From Verrucomicrobiota bacterium (GTDB lineage: Bacteria > Verrucomicrobiota > Verrucomicrobiia > Opitutales > Opitutaceae), in NCBI GenBank assembly GCA_947471035.1, contig CANIWJ010000014.1:1-47539 (forward strand): 47,539 nt of DNA. Direction: 5' to 3'. Below the pieces are notes generated by a model. It did not search any database. It had not been told where the DNA came from and worked only from the letters and a program-made list of their open reading frames with translations. Of the stretch, positions 1 to 11,210 are shown one piece after another (position 1 is the stretch's first letter; every line of letters starts with the position of its first letter). The position numbers and the translations under genes were made by a program.

Positions 1-1626
<1,626 letters not shown>

Positions 1627-3252
1627 ATGAAATCGCCTGTTACTTCTCGCCTAGCTTCGACGTTGCTCGCCGCTTTTGCTGCTGCTTCTGCTCAATTAGT
1701 TTCCGCTCAAACGACCGGTCCGTCTTCGCCTTACGCTCCTTATCTTGTTCCGGTCGCTTCTGGTTGGACATCGACCAGCGTGATTTCGGTGAATCGCACC
1801 GATCTTGTGTCGGATCCGCTCACGACCGGATATAAGATGGTCGGCATTCCCGATGGCCTCGGCGCTTACGACAACAGCCCTGGCAATGCGAATGGCACCT
1901 TTACCGTGCTGATGAACCATGAGCTTGGCTCGACTGCGGGCACGACCCGTGCGCACGGTGCGATTGGCTCGTTCGTCTCCGAGTGGGTAATCAATAAATC
2001 CGACTTCTCTATCGTATCGGGTAATGACCTTATCCAGCGCGTTTACGGTTGGAATTCCACGACCCAAGTCTCCAACGCGACGACCTCTACGGTCGCCTTT
2101 AATCGTTTTTGCTCCGCCGATCTCGCTCCTACTACTGCCTTCAAGAACGGCGCTCTCGGCACCACGGCCCGCATTTACCTCAACGGCGAGGAGGGTGGCG
2201 CTAACGGTTACGGAGTCGCTACGGTCGCCACTGGATCGGACAAGGGCAGCGCGTATGTCTTGGGTAAGTTTAACCTGAGCACCAACGGTTCCGGTCAAAC
2301 TGGCGTAGGCGGTTGGGAAAATTTGGTCGCCAGTCCCTATGCTCAGGACAAGACCATCGTGATCGGAACCAACGACGGCGGCACCGGCATTATGAGTCAA
2401 TCGGTCGCCGTTTATGTCGGCACGAAGACCAGCACCGGCACCGATGTTGACAAGGCCGGCCTGACAAATGGCACGCTCAAGTTCCTCAATGTAACCGGTA
2501 ACGCCGCTGAGATTATTAATACCACCACCCGGGCCACCGGCATCACCAGCGGAACTGCCTTCACCCTTAGCACGACCGCATCCACCGCCTTTTCTCGTCC
2601 CGAAGACGTCGCTTGGGATACCATCAGCAGCAATAAATTCTACTTCGCGACCACAGATCGTATAGATACCACCGAGATTACCGGTCAGACCCAAGTTGGC
2701 CGGACTCGCTTGTGGAGCGCCAGTTTCAACGACATTACCAATCCTGATGCCGGCGGCACGATCAACTTGCTCGTAGATGGTGACGTTGTTGGCGGTCAGT
2801 TGGTCAACATGTTCGACAACATCACGGTGGGTAAAGATGGCACGGTTTACCTGCAGGAAGACGTCGGTGGCGCAGCCCACAACGGCAAGATATGGGCCTA
2901 TAATCCAACCAGTGACTCCCTCTCCCAGTTGTTCAAGCATGACGCTGCGCTCTTTGGCGATGTCGTGAGCGGCGCTTCGGTTGGTGCTGTCTCGCCTTAC
3001 ACCAACGACGAAGAGTCTTCTGGTGTCATCGAAATCACCGACATTTTGGGTCGTAATGACGGTAAGACCTACCTGCTCACCTCCGATCAAGCTCATTATA
3101 CTACCCTCATATCCGCGACTAATGTCGAGGGTGGCCAGTTGCTGGTATTGTCCTCCCCATCGGCGATTCCCGAGCCCTCCAGCTATACGGCCATCGCCGC
3201 CGGTGTGGCTTTGCTCGGTGCCGCTACGCGCCGCCGCCGTCGTAACGCCTGA
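1627..3252 (+). CDS. Secreted PhoX-like (DUF839) beta-propeller protein with PEP-CTERM anchor
   Basis: 541 residues. The N-terminus (MKSPVTSRLASTLLAAFAAA...VSAQ) is a signal peptide. Segments such as GIPDGLGAYDN, VLMNHELG, LNGEEGG and RPEDVAWD are characteristic of PhoX/DUF839 proteins, which are calcium-dependent phosphatase-like propellers. The C-terminus has IPEPSS, a hydrophobic helix and RRRRRNA, a textbook PEP-CTERM sorting signal read by an exosortase. The protein should therefore be exported and processed at the cell envelope. Phosphatase activity is only inferred, because I did not verify the metal ligands. The gene is monocistronic: a strong hairpin terminator follows. No exosortase is encoded in the window, so processing depends on a distant gene. 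Its base composition is somewhat lower in GC than its neighbours. Confidence 0.75.
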   Translation: MKSPVTSRLASTLLAAFAAASAQLVSAQTTGPSSPYAPYLVPVASGWTSTSVISVNRTDLVSDPLTTGYKMVGIPDGLGAYDNSPGNANGTFTVLMNHELGSTAGTTRAHGAIGSFVSEWVINKSDFSIVSGNDLIQRVYGWNSTTQVSNATTSTVAFNRFCSADLAPTTAFKNGALGTTARIYLNGEEGGANGYGVATVATGSDKGSAYVLGKFNLSTNGSGQTGVGGWENLVASPYAQDKTIVIGTNDGGTGIMSQSVAVYVGTKTSTGTDVDKAGLTNGTLKFLNVTGNAAEIINTTTRATGITSGTAFTLSTTASTAFSRPEDVAWDTISSNKFYFATTDRIDTTEITGQTQVGRTRLWSASFNDITNPDAGGTINLLVDGDVVGGQLVNMFDNITVGKDGTVYLQEDVGGAAHNGKIWAYNPTSDSLSQLFKHDAALFGDVVSGASVGAVSPYTNDEESSGVIEITDILGRNDGKTYLLTSDQAHYTTLISATNVEGGQLLVLSSPSAIPEPSSYTAIAAGVALLGAATRRRRRNA

Positions 3253-3281
3253 ATTTAGCGTTGATTGTGTCCTTAGCCTTC

Positions 3282-3312
3282 AAGGCCGCCCGCTTATGCG
3301 GGCGGCCTTTTT
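3282..3312 (+). terminator. Rho-independent terminator after the PEP-CTERM gene
   Basis: A perfect 12-bp stem (3282-3293 with 3298-3309), AAGGCCGCCCGC, closes a TTAT loop and runs into a T tract (3308-3312). It ends the plus-strand gene and, with T-rich DNA on one side only, would act mainly on that strand before the convergent Rieske gene. Confidence 0.93.
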
Positions 3313-3343
3313 CTTTATCGGGCACCTTCCGAACTGGGTTTTC

Positions 3344-4090
3344 TCAATACTCGGTGACCAACTGTACGATTTGGAAAAAGCCCTGCGGTGTCCTCATTTC
3401 GACATAAAGCGTTACCTCGGGGGTGAGGTTGGCGAGGTCACGGTTGGTGTAGGTCGTTTGGCTCAAATCACCCATTGGTAGCAGAGAAAACGGTATGAGT
3501 TGGGGATCCGTGTTTAGGTCGGTTTTGAAGTGCACCTGGTAACTGGTGAACGGTAAGGGGTTGAAAACGATTCGGAAGCGACGCGTTTCGCCGTTGGTGC
3601 TTTCCAGGGCGATTTCCCGAGCTGCATAGGTGATGCCCGGTAATTGCACGGAAAGGGTGTCAATTCCGTCAAACTGCACTGCGTAAGTATCGAGAGAACG
3701 CCTCGCCGGGCCTCCCACCAAAGTGCCGTCGATCTGATAGGTGGAGCCGTGGCAAGAGCAGCGGATCAGGCCCAGTGCCGGGGCAAACGCATTTACGACA
3801 CAGCCGTTGTGCTGGCACTTGGAGCTGACGGCATAAAAGGTTTCCGCGCCTGCTCGACTGAGCACGATGGGATATTCCAAACCTACGTTGAGCCGCACCG
3901 AGCCACCCGCTGATTGCAGAGCCGGAAAATCTCCGGTCTTCAGCTTCAGGGTGCCGAGTGATTCGACGTTAATGGTTCCGACGGCCGACAGGGACTGGGG
4001 GCGAAGCACTCCCCCGAGGAGGGTTACGGCCGTCCCGAGGATCAATTCGCGAACAACGGTGCGGCGATGGATTGTTTTTTGCGGCGGCAT
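3344..4090 (-). CDS. Tat-type Rieske [2Fe-2S] protein with a C-terminal extension
   Basis: 248 residues. The N-terminus HRRTVVRELILGTAVTLLGG resembles a twin-arginine signal, as expected for a protein exported with its cluster inserted. The Rieske ligands are clear: CQHNGC and, about 20 residues later, CSCHGS, followed by the conserved G and P segment (GTLVGGPARRSLDTY). The family carries electrons through a histidine-ligated 2Fe-2S cluster. After the Rieske fold there are about 80 further residues (FRIVFNPLPF...LVTEY) with no domain I recognise. No cytochrome b or oxygenase partner is adjacent, so the redox partner is unknown. It could be a soluble periplasmic electron carrier or an orphan subunit. 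Confidence 0.85.
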   Translation of the reverse strand: MPPQKTIHRRTVVRELILGTAVTLLGGVLRPQSLSAVGTINVESLGTLKLKTGDFPALQSAGGSVRLNVGLEYPIVLSRAGAETFYAVSSKCQHNGCVVNAFAPALGLIRCSCHGSTYQIDGTLVGGPARRSLDTYAVQFDGIDTLSVQLPGITYAAREIALESTNGETRRFRIVFNPLPFTSYQVHFKTDLNTDPQLIPFSLLPMGDLSQTTYTNRDLANLTPEVTLYVEMRTPQGFFQIVQLVTEY

Positions 4091-4261
4091 GGTCGCGTTA
4101 GGCTGCGTTTTTTATAGCAGCCACCGACGTCCGGACGCTAACTGTTCGCAACGAGGCGGTGCAGATGTTGCGTGGGTTTCACCGAGGCGTAACGCTTGAG
4201 AATCTCATGAATTCCCCGCACCACGAGAGCTATTAAGCGCAAGACCTTGCTTGCTCAATCT

Positions 4262-5275
4262 TTAGTAACGCACGGTGAGGGTAACACCGAGACCGGCGGT
4301 GCCGGAGTGGTAGGTGTAGTCCACCGAGGAATCCGAGTCGGAGAGACGCCAGTCGTAGCTGGCGAAGGTGCGGAGGCTGCCCCAGTTTTTCAGGGCGTAG
4401 GAAAGGCTTAGTCCGGTGCTTAGGGTGAGATCTTCGCGGTCGTAATTTTGACGGATCGCTTCCTGCCAGCCGAAGTAGTGGCTACCGGAGGCACGGGCGT
4501 AGGGGTTGAGGGTCCAGGGGCCGGCCAGGTGCAGGTAGGCGAGGTCTAGGGCGAGGTCGGCGCGGTCGTTGCGGTCGGAGGAGACGCCGCTGGCGCTGGT
4601 CCAGGTGTCGGCGTAGGTTGTGGTCAGGCCGGCAATGAGGTAGCGGGACTCTTTGATTTCAAAAATTTTACGCAGCGATAAGGAAGGGGCGTAGCTGCGG
4701 AAGAGCAGTTCGTATGTGGGGGAGCCGAGGACGCTGTAGAGGGCGCTGGAGGTAAAGGTGGCGGTGGCTTCCCAACCGGTGCCAAAGCGTAAGGAGGCGG
4801 AGACGGGCAGGCTAAAACTATCAAAATCGAGGTCCTCGATGGAGGAGTTGGTGGTGGTGATGCCGTGCAGGTAGCGTTGCCAGATAAAGCTGACCGAGGG
4901 GGTGAGCAGGGTCTGGCCGACGGAGTGGGCCAGGCCATCGACCCGCACCAGCGCGGTGGTGGCGAGGATGGTGGCGGCTTTGGCGGTACTGTCAGCGGGT
5001 GTCAGGAAAACGTTGTTGGTGGCGTAGAGCTGTTCGTCGAAAGTGGCGGTGACCTTGAAGGGTAGTTTGCGGTTGGCGGCGATGCGTTGCACCCCGGCGT
5101 CCTGGTCCGTGGCTTGGTCACTGGAGGAGGGAAGGTTTTCCGGAAGGGCGGGGCGGGTGGGGGCGCCTTGGTCGGCGCGGTCAATGACCGCCTGCTGGGC
5201 GGGCAACGAGGCGGCGGCGAAGAGGGCGAGAGTGATCGGCCAAAGAAGGCGGACGGTGCGGTTCAGGCTAGGCAT
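4262..5275 (-). CDS. Predicted outer-membrane beta-barrel protein
   Basis: 337 residues. A signal peptide (MPSLNRTVRLLWPITLALFAAASLPAQ) is followed by a charged stretch of about 35 residues and then alternating polar/hydrophobic segments typical of barrel strands (TPSVSFIWQRYLHG, LPVSASLRFGTGWEATATF, LSTGLSLSYAL). It ends GLGVTLTVRY, with the terminal aromatic residue expected for BAM-dependent barrel insertion. It lies 44 bases downstream of the giant FecR gene on the same strand, so the two are probably cotranscribed. I do not recognise a specific family. It may be the outer-membrane partner of the FecR protein, but this is inference from order only. Confidence 0.6.
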   Translation of the reverse strand: MPSLNRTVRLLWPITLALFAAASLPAQQAVIDRADQGAPTRPALPENLPSSSDQATDQDAGVQRIAANRKLPFKVTATFDEQLYATNNVFLTPADSTAKAATILATTALVRVDGLAHSVGQTLLTPSVSFIWQRYLHGITTTNSSIEDLDFDSFSLPVSASLRFGTGWEATATFTSSALYSVLGSPTYELLFRSYAPSLSLRKIFEIKESRYLIAGLTTTYADTWTSASGVSSDRNDRADLALDLAYLHLAGPWTLNPYARASGSHYFGWQEAIRQNYDREDLTLSTGLSLSYALKNWGSLRTFASYDWRLSDSDSSVDYTYHSGTAGLGVTLTVRY

Positions 5276-5319
5276 GGAAAAGGTGCTTAGAGGTGGAGGA
5301 GGCGAAGATGCGCAGTCGG

Positions 5320-8300
5320 TTAGCGTAAGTTGGCGGCTGGGACCGGTATGGCCGTGGTGGCAGGGGCGGCGGGGTTGGCCAGGGTGCCGATTTTGATATT
5401 CACACCGTGGGCATCGTAGGACGGCACATCGTAGAGCGGGTTGCCGTTGTAGCTCACGTTATCGAAATTCACGCGGCCGAATTGGGCTGCGGCACCGGTG
5501 CCAAGGAATACGGGATAGGTGCCGGTGCCGGTGCCGAGGGCGTTGGTGCCGCCGAATTTGGAATTTAAGGCGATGGTGGAACCGGGGTGGAAATCCACGT
5601 TTTGCAGGTGCACGGTGGCGGCTTCGATCACGATGCTGCGAATGGAGGTCGAGAAGGTGGTGTCGATAAGGTTGACCAAATCACCGGCCCGCAGGTAGAG
5701 GGATTTACCGGTTCCGGTGGTGAAGGTTTCGTTCAATGTGAACGTGCCGTTGCGTTGGATGCGCAGCACCCGGGGCGCGCCGATGTAGAGGTTGTCGTCG
5801 GATGTGAAGGATACGTCGTAGAGGGTGCCGCCGCCGGCATTAGCGGTGGCCTTGGGGACAAAGAAACTGTGGCCTTCGTAGGTTTGGCTGAAGGAGTAGT
5901 CTTCGATTTGCTGGGTTTCGGCACGGATGGAGCCGGGGAGGGCGGCGTAGGCCTTGAGGAGGTGACTGAGCCCTTGGGGGTCGGCGAGGAAGGCGGCGAA
6001 GTTGTCGCCGTGCGATTTGATGATGCCGAGTTCACGGAGGGTGAATTTCTCCAAATCGCCCAAGCTGCGGTAAACCGCGATCATGTTTTTGAGTTGCTGG
6101 GTGGGAGTGATGGTGGCGTTGGCGTCGGTATCGGCGTGGAAGAAGTCGCCGTAGGCCAGGGTGCCGCCGATTTGCATGTCACGAAGGGCCGAAATCTCGA
6201 CCGGGGTGAGGGCACCGAGGATGGCGATGACTTCGGCGATGGGGCGGGTGTGGTATTCGCCGTTGGGGCCGATTACGGAGTCGAACCACGCGTCTCCGCG
6301 TAATTGCGCGCGCAGCAGAGGTTGGACCGTAACGGGGGCGTTTAGGTAAGCGGCTAGGATCTGGACCACATTGGCGGGGGTAAGCCTCTTGTCGGTCAAC
6401 TCCATGCGGGAGAAGAGTTCGAGGTCGCGCAGGGAGTCTTTCTCCACCGGGGTGAGGGTGGATAGGCTTTGAAGCAGGGTGCGAATGTAATCGGCCGCTG
6501 AGACGGGTTGGATGGCCGAGTTCATCGGACCGTAAACGGTGTCGGTGGGGGCGTAGTTCCAGAGCCAGCTACCGGCTTGGAGCCCGACGAGGAAATCGCG
6601 TTCCGAGGGTGTGAGCTGGTTGTAGAAGCCGATGGTGGTTTGCAGCAAAGTTGGGTAGTTGACGAGGGAGCGGCTGGGTTTGATGAGGTCGTCTTCGAGA
6701 TCGAGGCGTTTCAGAATCGCACGATCAGCGGGACTGAGGGCGCCCAAGGCGTTCAGATAGCCTAGTTTGGGGTTTTCAGGGTTAGGGGTGGTCGTGGTGA
6801 TGCTTGCCGTGCTCCCAATTGGCATGGTGGTTGGTCCGGTATCAATTGTAGGAAGGACAGGGTTGTTGTCTTGAAATGCGTAAGGCCCGAGACGGAACTC
6901 TTTGATCAAGGCTCGCTGGGCAGGGCTCAAGGTGCTGGCGTTTTCCAAAACGGTTTGGAGGCCTTTGTTGGCGAGTATTTCGGTCAGGGCCGCGCCCCAG
7001 CCGGTCTCAATCGCGGTGGTTTGGAACAAGGCGGGCTGCTGGCTAAAACTGGCCGCGACGGCGGAAAGGTACGTGGCGCTGGTGTCCATGATCGACTCGC
7101 CGGCACCGAGTTGGATGAAGGTGGCGCGTTGCGCGGCGCTGAGTGCGTTCCAGGAATTCAGGGTGCGTTCATAGGCGGCCGGGCTGAAACGCGAGGGGGA
7201 GGGGGCGTTGTCGATATTGGGCAAGCCGGGGCCGCCAGCGAATTCCTTAAACAAGGCGAAGGCGGCTGGACTCAAGGAGTTGAGGGAGAGCAAGGCGTCG
7301 CGTAGGTCGTTATCGGTAAGGAGTGTGCCGGTGGTCCGGTCGGGGGACAGGGCCAAGATGGCGAGGTCGATATCGCCGCGTTGCAGCAGTAGGCTGCGGA
7401 TGTCGGCAGGGCGTTGGAGGTAGGCGGTGCGGGTGGCGTTGGGCAGGTTGCTGTAGAGAGCGATTTCCGAGTCGGTCCGATTGGCGGTGGCGAGGGCGAA
7501 GGTTGCCAGATCCGAGTCGGTGGCGCGTTTTACGAGAAGGGCTTGGGTGTCGGGGCTGCTGGCCAAAAATGCGGCGCGGAGCGCGGCGGGGAGCTGGTCA
7601 AAGTAGGCCACGGTGGCTCGCTGTGTAGCCAGGGTTAGGGCGAGGAAGGCGGGGCGGGCGTTGGTGGCCAGGCTTAGGTAGTAGGTGATTTCGGATAAGG
7701 AGCGGGTATTTCCGTCACCAGCACGGGTGAGGGCGAAGTCGCGAAGTTCGAAATCCAAGGCGCGGTTTAGCAGGAGGGTTTGGACCGCGAGCGAAGAGCG
7801 GGCGAAGTTTCCGCGCAGGGTGAGCGGGGTGCTTTGGTAGTAGCCGAGCAGTTGGGTTCGGGTGGCCGGCGGGAGGGCGAGGAACTCGACTCGCTGCGAA
7901 AGGCTCAGGTCGGCCAGGTAGGCGGTGAGGATGGGGTCTTGTTGTTCGCTGACGATCTGTTTGGCCTCTTTGTTTTCGGGGGGCTGGTTGTTTTTATTCT
8001 CTTCGACGCGGTCGGCGGGCTTCGTCTTTGGCTTTTCGTCGGGCGGACTCTTGGATTTCTCTTTTTCTAGCGCGGGTTGGAGCGATTTGATCAGCTTGGG
8101 ATCGAGTTCGAGGCCCATTTTCCCGGCGAACTCGAGGGTGTTTTTGAGGGTGGCGGGCTTCAGGTCCACGCCGCTTTCGATGGCCTTGGCGATCTCGCCC
8201 AAGGAGGATTCCAAGGTGGTTTGCAGGAGCTTTTTGTCGGCGGGGGGAAGGTCTGCCGCGTTTGAGATGGCTGATTCGGGAGCGCCGGGGCGGGAGACCG

Positions 8301-8844
8301 AGGCTTGTCCCGGGGCTAGGTTGTAGGTGGCGCCTGAGGTGAGGGTGATCTGGATGCGGCCGTCGGTGACGATTACGGATTCCACGCCCGAGGGTGCTAC
8401 AGCCACGGTGTAGGTGGTGCCGCGCGCGCCGGCCACGCCACGGGGGGTGCGGATGGCGTAGTCGTAGGCGACGCCTTCTTGTTTTTCCAAATCGGAAACG
8501 ACCGCGCCGGACTTGAGGTTCAGCACGGCTTGCTGGAGCGCGACGTTGCTGCCGGTGGCTTTGGTTTCGGAGATTTTCTCGATAGTTACGTTAGACGAGG
8601 GGGCGATGATGGACTTGATGCCCGGGAAGGGGGTGATGACCACGCGGCCAGTGGCGGCGGTAACGATGCGGGTGCCGAGGGTGACGGTGTCGCCTACGAC
8701 GATAGGTCGGGCCGGACTGCCGTCGGCGGCTTGGATGGTGGCTTCACCGCTGACGGTGAGCACGCGGACGGTTTGCGCGGAGGCAGTGAGGAAACAAAGG
8801 CAGCTGGCGACGAGGACGAACAGGGGGCGGATTAGGGCACGCAT
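5320..8844 (-). CDS. Giant FecR-domain secreted protein with degenerate LTPxxRxxL repeats
   Basis: 1174 residues from the ATG at 8842-8844. A GTG ten codons upstream is possible, but the signal peptide MRALIRPLFVLVASCLCFLTASAQ starts neatly at the ATG. A FecR domain fills about residues 25-165 (VRVLTVSGEATIQ, GDTVTLGTRIVT, VAGARGTTYTV). A Lys/Pro/Glu-rich linker follows (about 260-300). The middle (about 300-1000) is built of degenerate helical units: LSAAQRATFIQL, LSPAQRALIKEF, LSPADRAILKRL, LTPSERDFLVGL, LTPVEKDSLRDL, LTPVEISALRDM. The last 160 residues are Gly/Thr/Asn-rich with beta-helix-like periodicity. There is no TonB-receptor or sigma-factor partner, so classical FecR signalling is unlikely. 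It probably acts in the periplasm or at the surface. The function is unknown. Confidence 0.7.
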   Translation of the reverse strand: MRALIRPLFVLVASCLCFLTASAQTVRVLTVSGEATIQAADGSPARPIVVGDTVTLGTRIVTAATGRVVITPFPGIKSIIAPSSNVTIEKISETKATGSNVALQQAVLNLKSGAVVSDLEKQEGVAYDYAIRTPRGVAGARGTTYTVAVAPSGVESVIVTDGRIQITLTSGATYNLAPGQASVSRPGAPESAISNAADLPPADKKLLQTTLESSLGEIAKAIESGVDLKPATLKNTLEFAGKMGLELDPKLIKSLQPALEKEKSKSPPDEKPKTKPADRVEENKNNQPPENKEAKQIVSEQQDPILTAYLADLSLSQRVEFLALPPATRTQLLGYYQSTPLTLRGNFARSSLAVQTLLLNRALDFELRDFALTRAGDGNTRSLSEITYYLSLATNARPAFLALTLATQRATVAYFDQLPAALRAAFLASSPDTQALLVKRATDSDLATFALATANRTDSEIALYSNLPNATRTAYLQRPADIRSLLLQRGDIDLAILALSPDRTTGTLLTDNDLRDALLSLNSLSPAAFALFKEFAGGPGLPNIDNAPSPSRFSPAAYERTLNSWNALSAAQRATFIQLGAGESIMDTSATYLSAVAASFSQQPALFQTTAIETGWGAALTEILANKGLQTVLENASTLSPAQRALIKEFRLGPYAFQDNNPVLPTIDTGPTTMPIGSTASITTTTPNPENPKLGYLNALGALSPADRAILKRLDLEDDLIKPSRSLVNYPTLLQTTIGFYNQLTPSERDFLVGLQAGSWLWNYAPTDTVYGPMNSAIQPVSAADYIRTLLQSLSTLTPVEKDSLRDLELFSRMELTDKRLTPANVVQILAAYLNAPVTVQPLLRAQLRGDAWFDSVIGPNGEYHTRPIAEVIAILGALTPVEISALRDMQIGGTLAYGDFFHADTDANATITPTQQLKNMIAVYRSLGDLEKFTLRELGIIKSHGDNFAAFLADPQGLSHLLKAYAALPGSIRAETQQIEDYSFSQTYEGHSFFVPKATANAGGGTLYDVSFTSDDNLYIGAPRVLRIQRNGTFTLNETFTTGTGKSLYLRAGDLVNLIDTTFSTSIRSIVIEAATVHLQNVDFHPGSTIALNSKFGGTNALGTGTGTYPVFLGTGAAAQFGRVNFDNVSYNGNPLYDVPSYDAHGVNIKIGTLANPAAPATTAIPVPAANLR

Positions 8845-8966
8845 GGAGATAAATGGGGGAGCGGGTGGTTGCACCTTACGATGGCTTTAAAAAAGACTCG
8901 TGGTTTTGTAGAATGAGGCTTTTCGCCCTTGGCCGCGCTTACAATCGTTTTCATTAACCTCGCATC

Positions 8967-11210
8967 ATGTCGCTCATAAATAAATCCAGTGCCCGGGTAG
9001 GGTGGCGCTTGCGCTGGCTGGTCACGATTTTGCTGGGGGTTTTGGCGGGCTGGTTGGCGGAGCAGACTTGGATGCGGGAGCTGGAGTGGAAAACGGAGAA
9101 CACGCGGTTGCAGGTTCGCGAGCGTTTGGCCGCGCCGCCGCCGCATGCGTCGTTGATGTTGGTTGAGGCGGACGAGGCGTCGGTACAGGCCACTGGCCGC
9201 TGGCCCTGGCCGCGGCCGCTTCACGGTATGTTGATGCAGAGTATCGGGGGGCGCCGGGAGGCCCTGCCGCGGGTGTTGACCTGGGATATTCTGTTTGTGG
9301 ACGCGGATTTGAATCCGGATAACGACGCTATGTTCGCCGGACAGTTGTCTGAGATGCCTTATCCCATGGTGTTTGGGGCGGTAACGGATCCCGGGGTAAC
9401 GGGAATCAAGAGCTATGGGGCGTTTATGCCGCGTTTTCCGGCCTTGGCCTCGGTCAAGGGAAACAAGGAGCTGGCGCGTTTGCCGGACAGGGGCGGAGCA
9501 TTGATGCCCATGGCGGATTTTTTGGCGGTTGCCCGTCCGGCGTTTTTGGATGCCGACCCGGACAGCGATGGCGTGGTGCGCCGTTTGCCTTTGGTGTTGC
9601 GGGTGGGCGATCAGGTTTTCCCAAGTTTGGTGCTGCAAACGCTTTTGAGTTACTGGCGGCTGGGGCCGGAGAGCGTGACCATAGTGCCGGGCGACGCGGT
9701 GCTTATTCGCGACGAGTTGGCGAAGGTGTTGGCACGGGTGCCGATTGATACGGAGGGCGTTTATACGATCAATTATCGCTACGAGCTTTCGGACGGTCCG
9801 AAGGGGGCGGCCTACCTGCCTGGCATCGGTTATCAGCGGCTCTTCGGCGCGGTGACGGCGGATCCCTTGACCGAGGAGCATAGGGAGGTGCTTCGGTCGA
9901 TCACGGATCGCATCCTTTTCGTTGGGCAAACCGCTACCGGAATGACGGACATCGGGCCCAGTCCGTTGCGCGGGCAGAGTGCCAAGGTGCTGGTGCATCT
10001 CAATGCCCTGGATAACATATTGAAGGGCGATTACTTGCGCCCTTGGGTGCTGTGGCCGAGTTTGGTTTTCATGCTGCTTCTCGGTTTGGGTATGGCGTGG
10101 GTTTTGGAGAACTGGGGCTATGGTTGGCACGCGGGTTTGGTGCCCATGGTGTTGGCGTTGTTCAGCGTCGGGGCAGTGGCATTGCTGTGTTTAGCAAATA
10201 TTATGGTGCCGATGGCTTTGCCGCTTGGAGGTTTTGCCGTGCAGCAAGGTTTGTTGCTCAGTCTGAAAATCCGTGAGGAGCGCGCCCAGCGCGAACGGGT
10301 TAAAGGCATGTTTGGGGCCTACGTTTCGCCGGCTCTGGTGCAACGGATGATCGAGTCCGGCGAGGAGCCGAAGCTGGGGGGCGTGGAGGAGGAAATCACC
10401 GCGTATTTTTCCGACATCGAGGGGTTCTCCGGATTTTCCGAAAAGCTCACTCCGCCCCAACTCGTGGAGTTGATGAACGAATATCTTACCGCCTGCACCG
10501 ATATCGTGCAGGCTGAGGGGGGGACGCTCGACAAGTATATCGGCGACGCCTTGGTGGCGATGTATGGCGCGCCGCTGGCCTTGCCCGCCCACGCCCATGC
10601 TGCGGTGGTCGCTGCCCTGCGGGTGCAAAAGCGGGGTTTGGAACTCCGCCAGAAATGGAAACACGAGCCGGAGAAAAACTGGCCGGAGATCGTCACTCGT
10701 TTGCAGACGCGCATCGGGCTCAACACCGGCCGCGCGGTGGTGGGCAACATGGGCAGTCACACCCGGTTTAACTACACCATGATGGGGGACACCGTAAACC
10801 TCGCCGCGCGCATGGAGTCGGGGGCCAAGGCTTACGGGGTTTACACCATGATCACGGAGGCGACCCGGGCGGAGAGCGCGCGGGTCGCTCCGGGCGCGGT
10901 GTTGTTTCGTCGGCTGGATCGCATCGTGGTAAAGGGGCGTTCGCAGGCAGTGGAGATTCACGAAGCGGTCGCGCTGGCGGCTGATGTTACCCCGGCCATG
11001 CGGGAGTGCGTGGAGTGGTTTGAGCGCGGGCTGGAGTTTTACTGGACGCAGGATTGGGCCGAGGCGGCGGCTTGTTTTCAGGCGAGTCTTCGTTGTGAAT
11101 CGCATGCCGGGCATTCGCCCTCGGATGTCTTGTTGGAGCGGGTAGCGTTGATGCGCGCGAAACCGCCCGGGCCGGACTGGGACGGGGTCTGGAGGATGAC
11201 GAGCAAATGA
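8967..11210 (+). CDS. CHASE2-domain class III adenylate/guanylate cyclase
   Basis: 747 residues. TM1 (about 13-32) leads into an extracytoplasmic CHASE2 sensor (about 35-340; VEADEASVQATGRWPWPR, DILFVDAD, DSDGVVRRLPL, ILFVGQTATG). Three more helices follow (about 355-435), then a cytoplasmic class III cyclase domain (about 465-650). The catalytic signatures are intact: FSDIEGFSGFSE and KYIGDALVAMYG with the metal aspartates, and MMGDTVNLAARMES with the NxxxR transition-state pair. It should make cAMP (or cGMP) in response to an envelope signal; substrate choice cannot be settled by eye. A short helical tail (MRECVEWFERGLEFYWTQDW) resembles a TPR. It overlaps the next gene by 4 bases and is divergent from the giant FecR gene. 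Confidence 0.92.
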   Translation: MSLINKSSARVGWRLRWLVTILLGVLAGWLAEQTWMRELEWKTENTRLQVRERLAAPPPHASLMLVEADEASVQATGRWPWPRPLHGMLMQSIGGRREALPRVLTWDILFVDADLNPDNDAMFAGQLSEMPYPMVFGAVTDPGVTGIKSYGAFMPRFPALASVKGNKELARLPDRGGALMPMADFLAVARPAFLDADPDSDGVVRRLPLVLRVGDQVFPSLVLQTLLSYWRLGPESVTIVPGDAVLIRDELAKVLARVPIDTEGVYTINYRYELSDGPKGAAYLPGIGYQRLFGAVTADPLTEEHREVLRSITDRILFVGQTATGMTDIGPSPLRGQSAKVLVHLNALDNILKGDYLRPWVLWPSLVFMLLLGLGMAWVLENWGYGWHAGLVPMVLALFSVGAVALLCLANIMVPMALPLGGFAVQQGLLLSLKIREERAQRERVKGMFGAYVSPALVQRMIESGEEPKLGGVEEEITAYFSDIEGFSGFSEKLTPPQLVELMNEYLTACTDIVQAEGGTLDKYIGDALVAMYGAPLALPAHAHAAVVAALRVQKRGLELRQKWKHEPEKNWPEIVTRLQTRIGLNTGRAVVGNMGSHTRFNYTMMGDTVNLAARMESGAKAYGVYTMITEATRAESARVAPGAVLFRRLDRIVVKGRSQAVEIHEAVALAADVTPAMRECVEWFERGLEFYWTQDWAEAAACFQASLRCESHAGHSPSDVLLERVALMRAKPPGPDWDGVWRMTSK

